Under the pieces are notes generated by a model. The model had not been told where the DNA came from, did no database searches, and saw nothing but the letters and a program-made list of their open reading frames with translations. A stretch of 64,000 nt of DNA from positions 56,973 to 120,972 of the forward strand of contig JAJEFG010000046.1 in the NCBI GenBank assembly GCA_022820545.1, written 5' to 3'. Below are positions 63,185-64,000 of this stretch, one piece after another. Numbering within the stretch: the stretch's first letter is position 1; every line of letters starts with the position of its first letter. The translations under genes were made by a program, and so were the position numbers. The DNA is from Acidobacteriota bacterium. Its GTDB lineage: Bacteria; Acidobacteriota; Vicinamibacteria; Marinacidobacterales; Marinacidobacteraceae.

Positions 63185-63877
63185 ATGAACAGTCAGGTGC
63201 GCCACTACCGAGGCAATCGGGCTTCGGTGACATTCGATACCCACCGCTGCATCCATTCCGAGGTCTGTGTGCGCGGGTTGCCGCAGGTATTCGACGTCTC
63301 GCGCCGTCCCTGGATCCTTCCCGACGAGGCCGATCCGAAGCGCCTCGAGCGGGTCGTGCTGGGCTGTCCCACCGGGGCGCTCCGCATGGCGCCCCCCACC
63401 GACCGGAAGGTGGAGAAGGGCGCCGCCGCGGCCGCGACCGTCCTGCCCGAGGAACCGCGAAAGAAGAACTCCGCCTCCATCACTCCGGATGGGCCGTACT
63501 ACGTCCGCGGCGACCTCGAGGTCGAGGAGACGCCGGGGGCGGAGGTCGTGAAGGACACGCGGGTCGCGTTCTGCCGGTGCGGGCATTCGGAGAACAAGCC
63601 TCTCTGCGACGAGTCGCACGCGCGCGTGGGATTCCGCTGCGAAGCGGCGGTCACCCCGGGCTCCGAACCGGCGCCGCCGGTCGCCGACGAGGCGGCCCCG
63701 GTGCGTTTCACGCCCTTCCCGAACGGCCCGCTGGCCTTCCGCGGCCCCCTCACCATCTCGGGCCGCGGGGGCGCGCGGGTCACCCTCGACCAGGGGAAGC
63801 TCTGCCGGTGCGGGCATTCGAAGAACCGGCCGTTTTGTGACGGGTCGCACCGGGAGGCGGGGTTCAGGGCGCCGTAG
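63185..63877 (+). CDS. Fer4_19-type mono-cluster ferredoxin domain fused to two CDGSH iron-sulfur domains
   Basis: 'THRCIHSEVCVRGLPQVFDVSRRPWI...VVLGCPTGALR'; CDGSH motifs 'CRCGHSENKPLCDESHARVGF' and 'CRCGHSKNRPFCDGSHREAGF'. Confidence 0.9.
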   Translation: MNSQVRHYRGNRASVTFDTHRCIHSEVCVRGLPQVFDVSRRPWILPDEADPKRLERVVLGCPTGALRMAPPTDRKVEKGAAAAATVLPEEPRKKNSASITPDGPYYVRGDLEVEETPGAEVVKDTRVAFCRCGHSENKPLCDESHARVGFRCEAAVTPGSEPAPPVADEAAPVRFTPFPNGPLAFRGPLTISGRGGARVTLDQGKLCRCGHSKNRPFCDGSHREAGFRAP

Positions 63878-63911
63878 GACGCGCCGAGGGGGTGGGCGGG
63901 CTTTACGACGT

Positions 63912-63960
63912 GCGCGGTGCGGGGCACCGCGGTGCCCGGGTGGAGACCCGCGGTCCAATC
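63912..63960. repeat. REP-like element, diverged class 2
   Basis: GCGCGGTGCGGGGCACCGCGGTGCCCGGGTGGAGACCCGCGGTCCAATCC. Confidence 0.55.
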
Positions 63961-64000
63961 CGGTGTGTGGCGTCCCCGGGTGGGGGGCGTGGCGACCTGG

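Overview
This is a 64 kb window of high-GC bacterial chromosome. The gene content (two Oar-like TonB-dependent receptors with carboxypeptidase-regulatory domains, S9/M24 peptidases, BNR-repeat protein, suf operon) resembles Acidobacteriota or a related lineage; that placement is an inference. About 46 coding genes are supportable. They include ABC-2 permeases, a D-aminoacylase-like amidohydrolase, and a catabolic-looking block (LigB-type extradiol dioxygenase, acetoacetate-decarboxylase family, P450, glutamine-synthetase-like). A peptide-scavenging block holds three tandem gamma-glutamyltransferase-like genes, DUF885, TPR, a TonB receptor and an S9 peptidase. There is a complete rrf2-sufBCDSUT operon and several toxin-antitoxin type loci. 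Most notable observations: (1) a dispersed two-hairpin REP-like repeat family with two covarying subtypes; (2) an ARPP-1/DUF6569 gene divergent from a NUDIX-NrtR regulator with an extra Cys/His C-terminal domain, sharing a 24-bp palindrome; (3) three tandem GGT homologues whose TTH nucleophile motif is replaced by SNH and whose oxyanion motifs are altered; (4) a roughly 290-nt run of consecutive hairpins after a VapBC-type locus, ending in a stem that sequesters the Shine-Dalgarno of a small orphan gene; (5) an IscR type-1-like box upstream of the rrf2-suf operon; (6) a Fur-box-like nested palindrome between convergent genes. No rRNA, tRNA, CRISPR array or intact transposase was recognised. 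No database search was possible.
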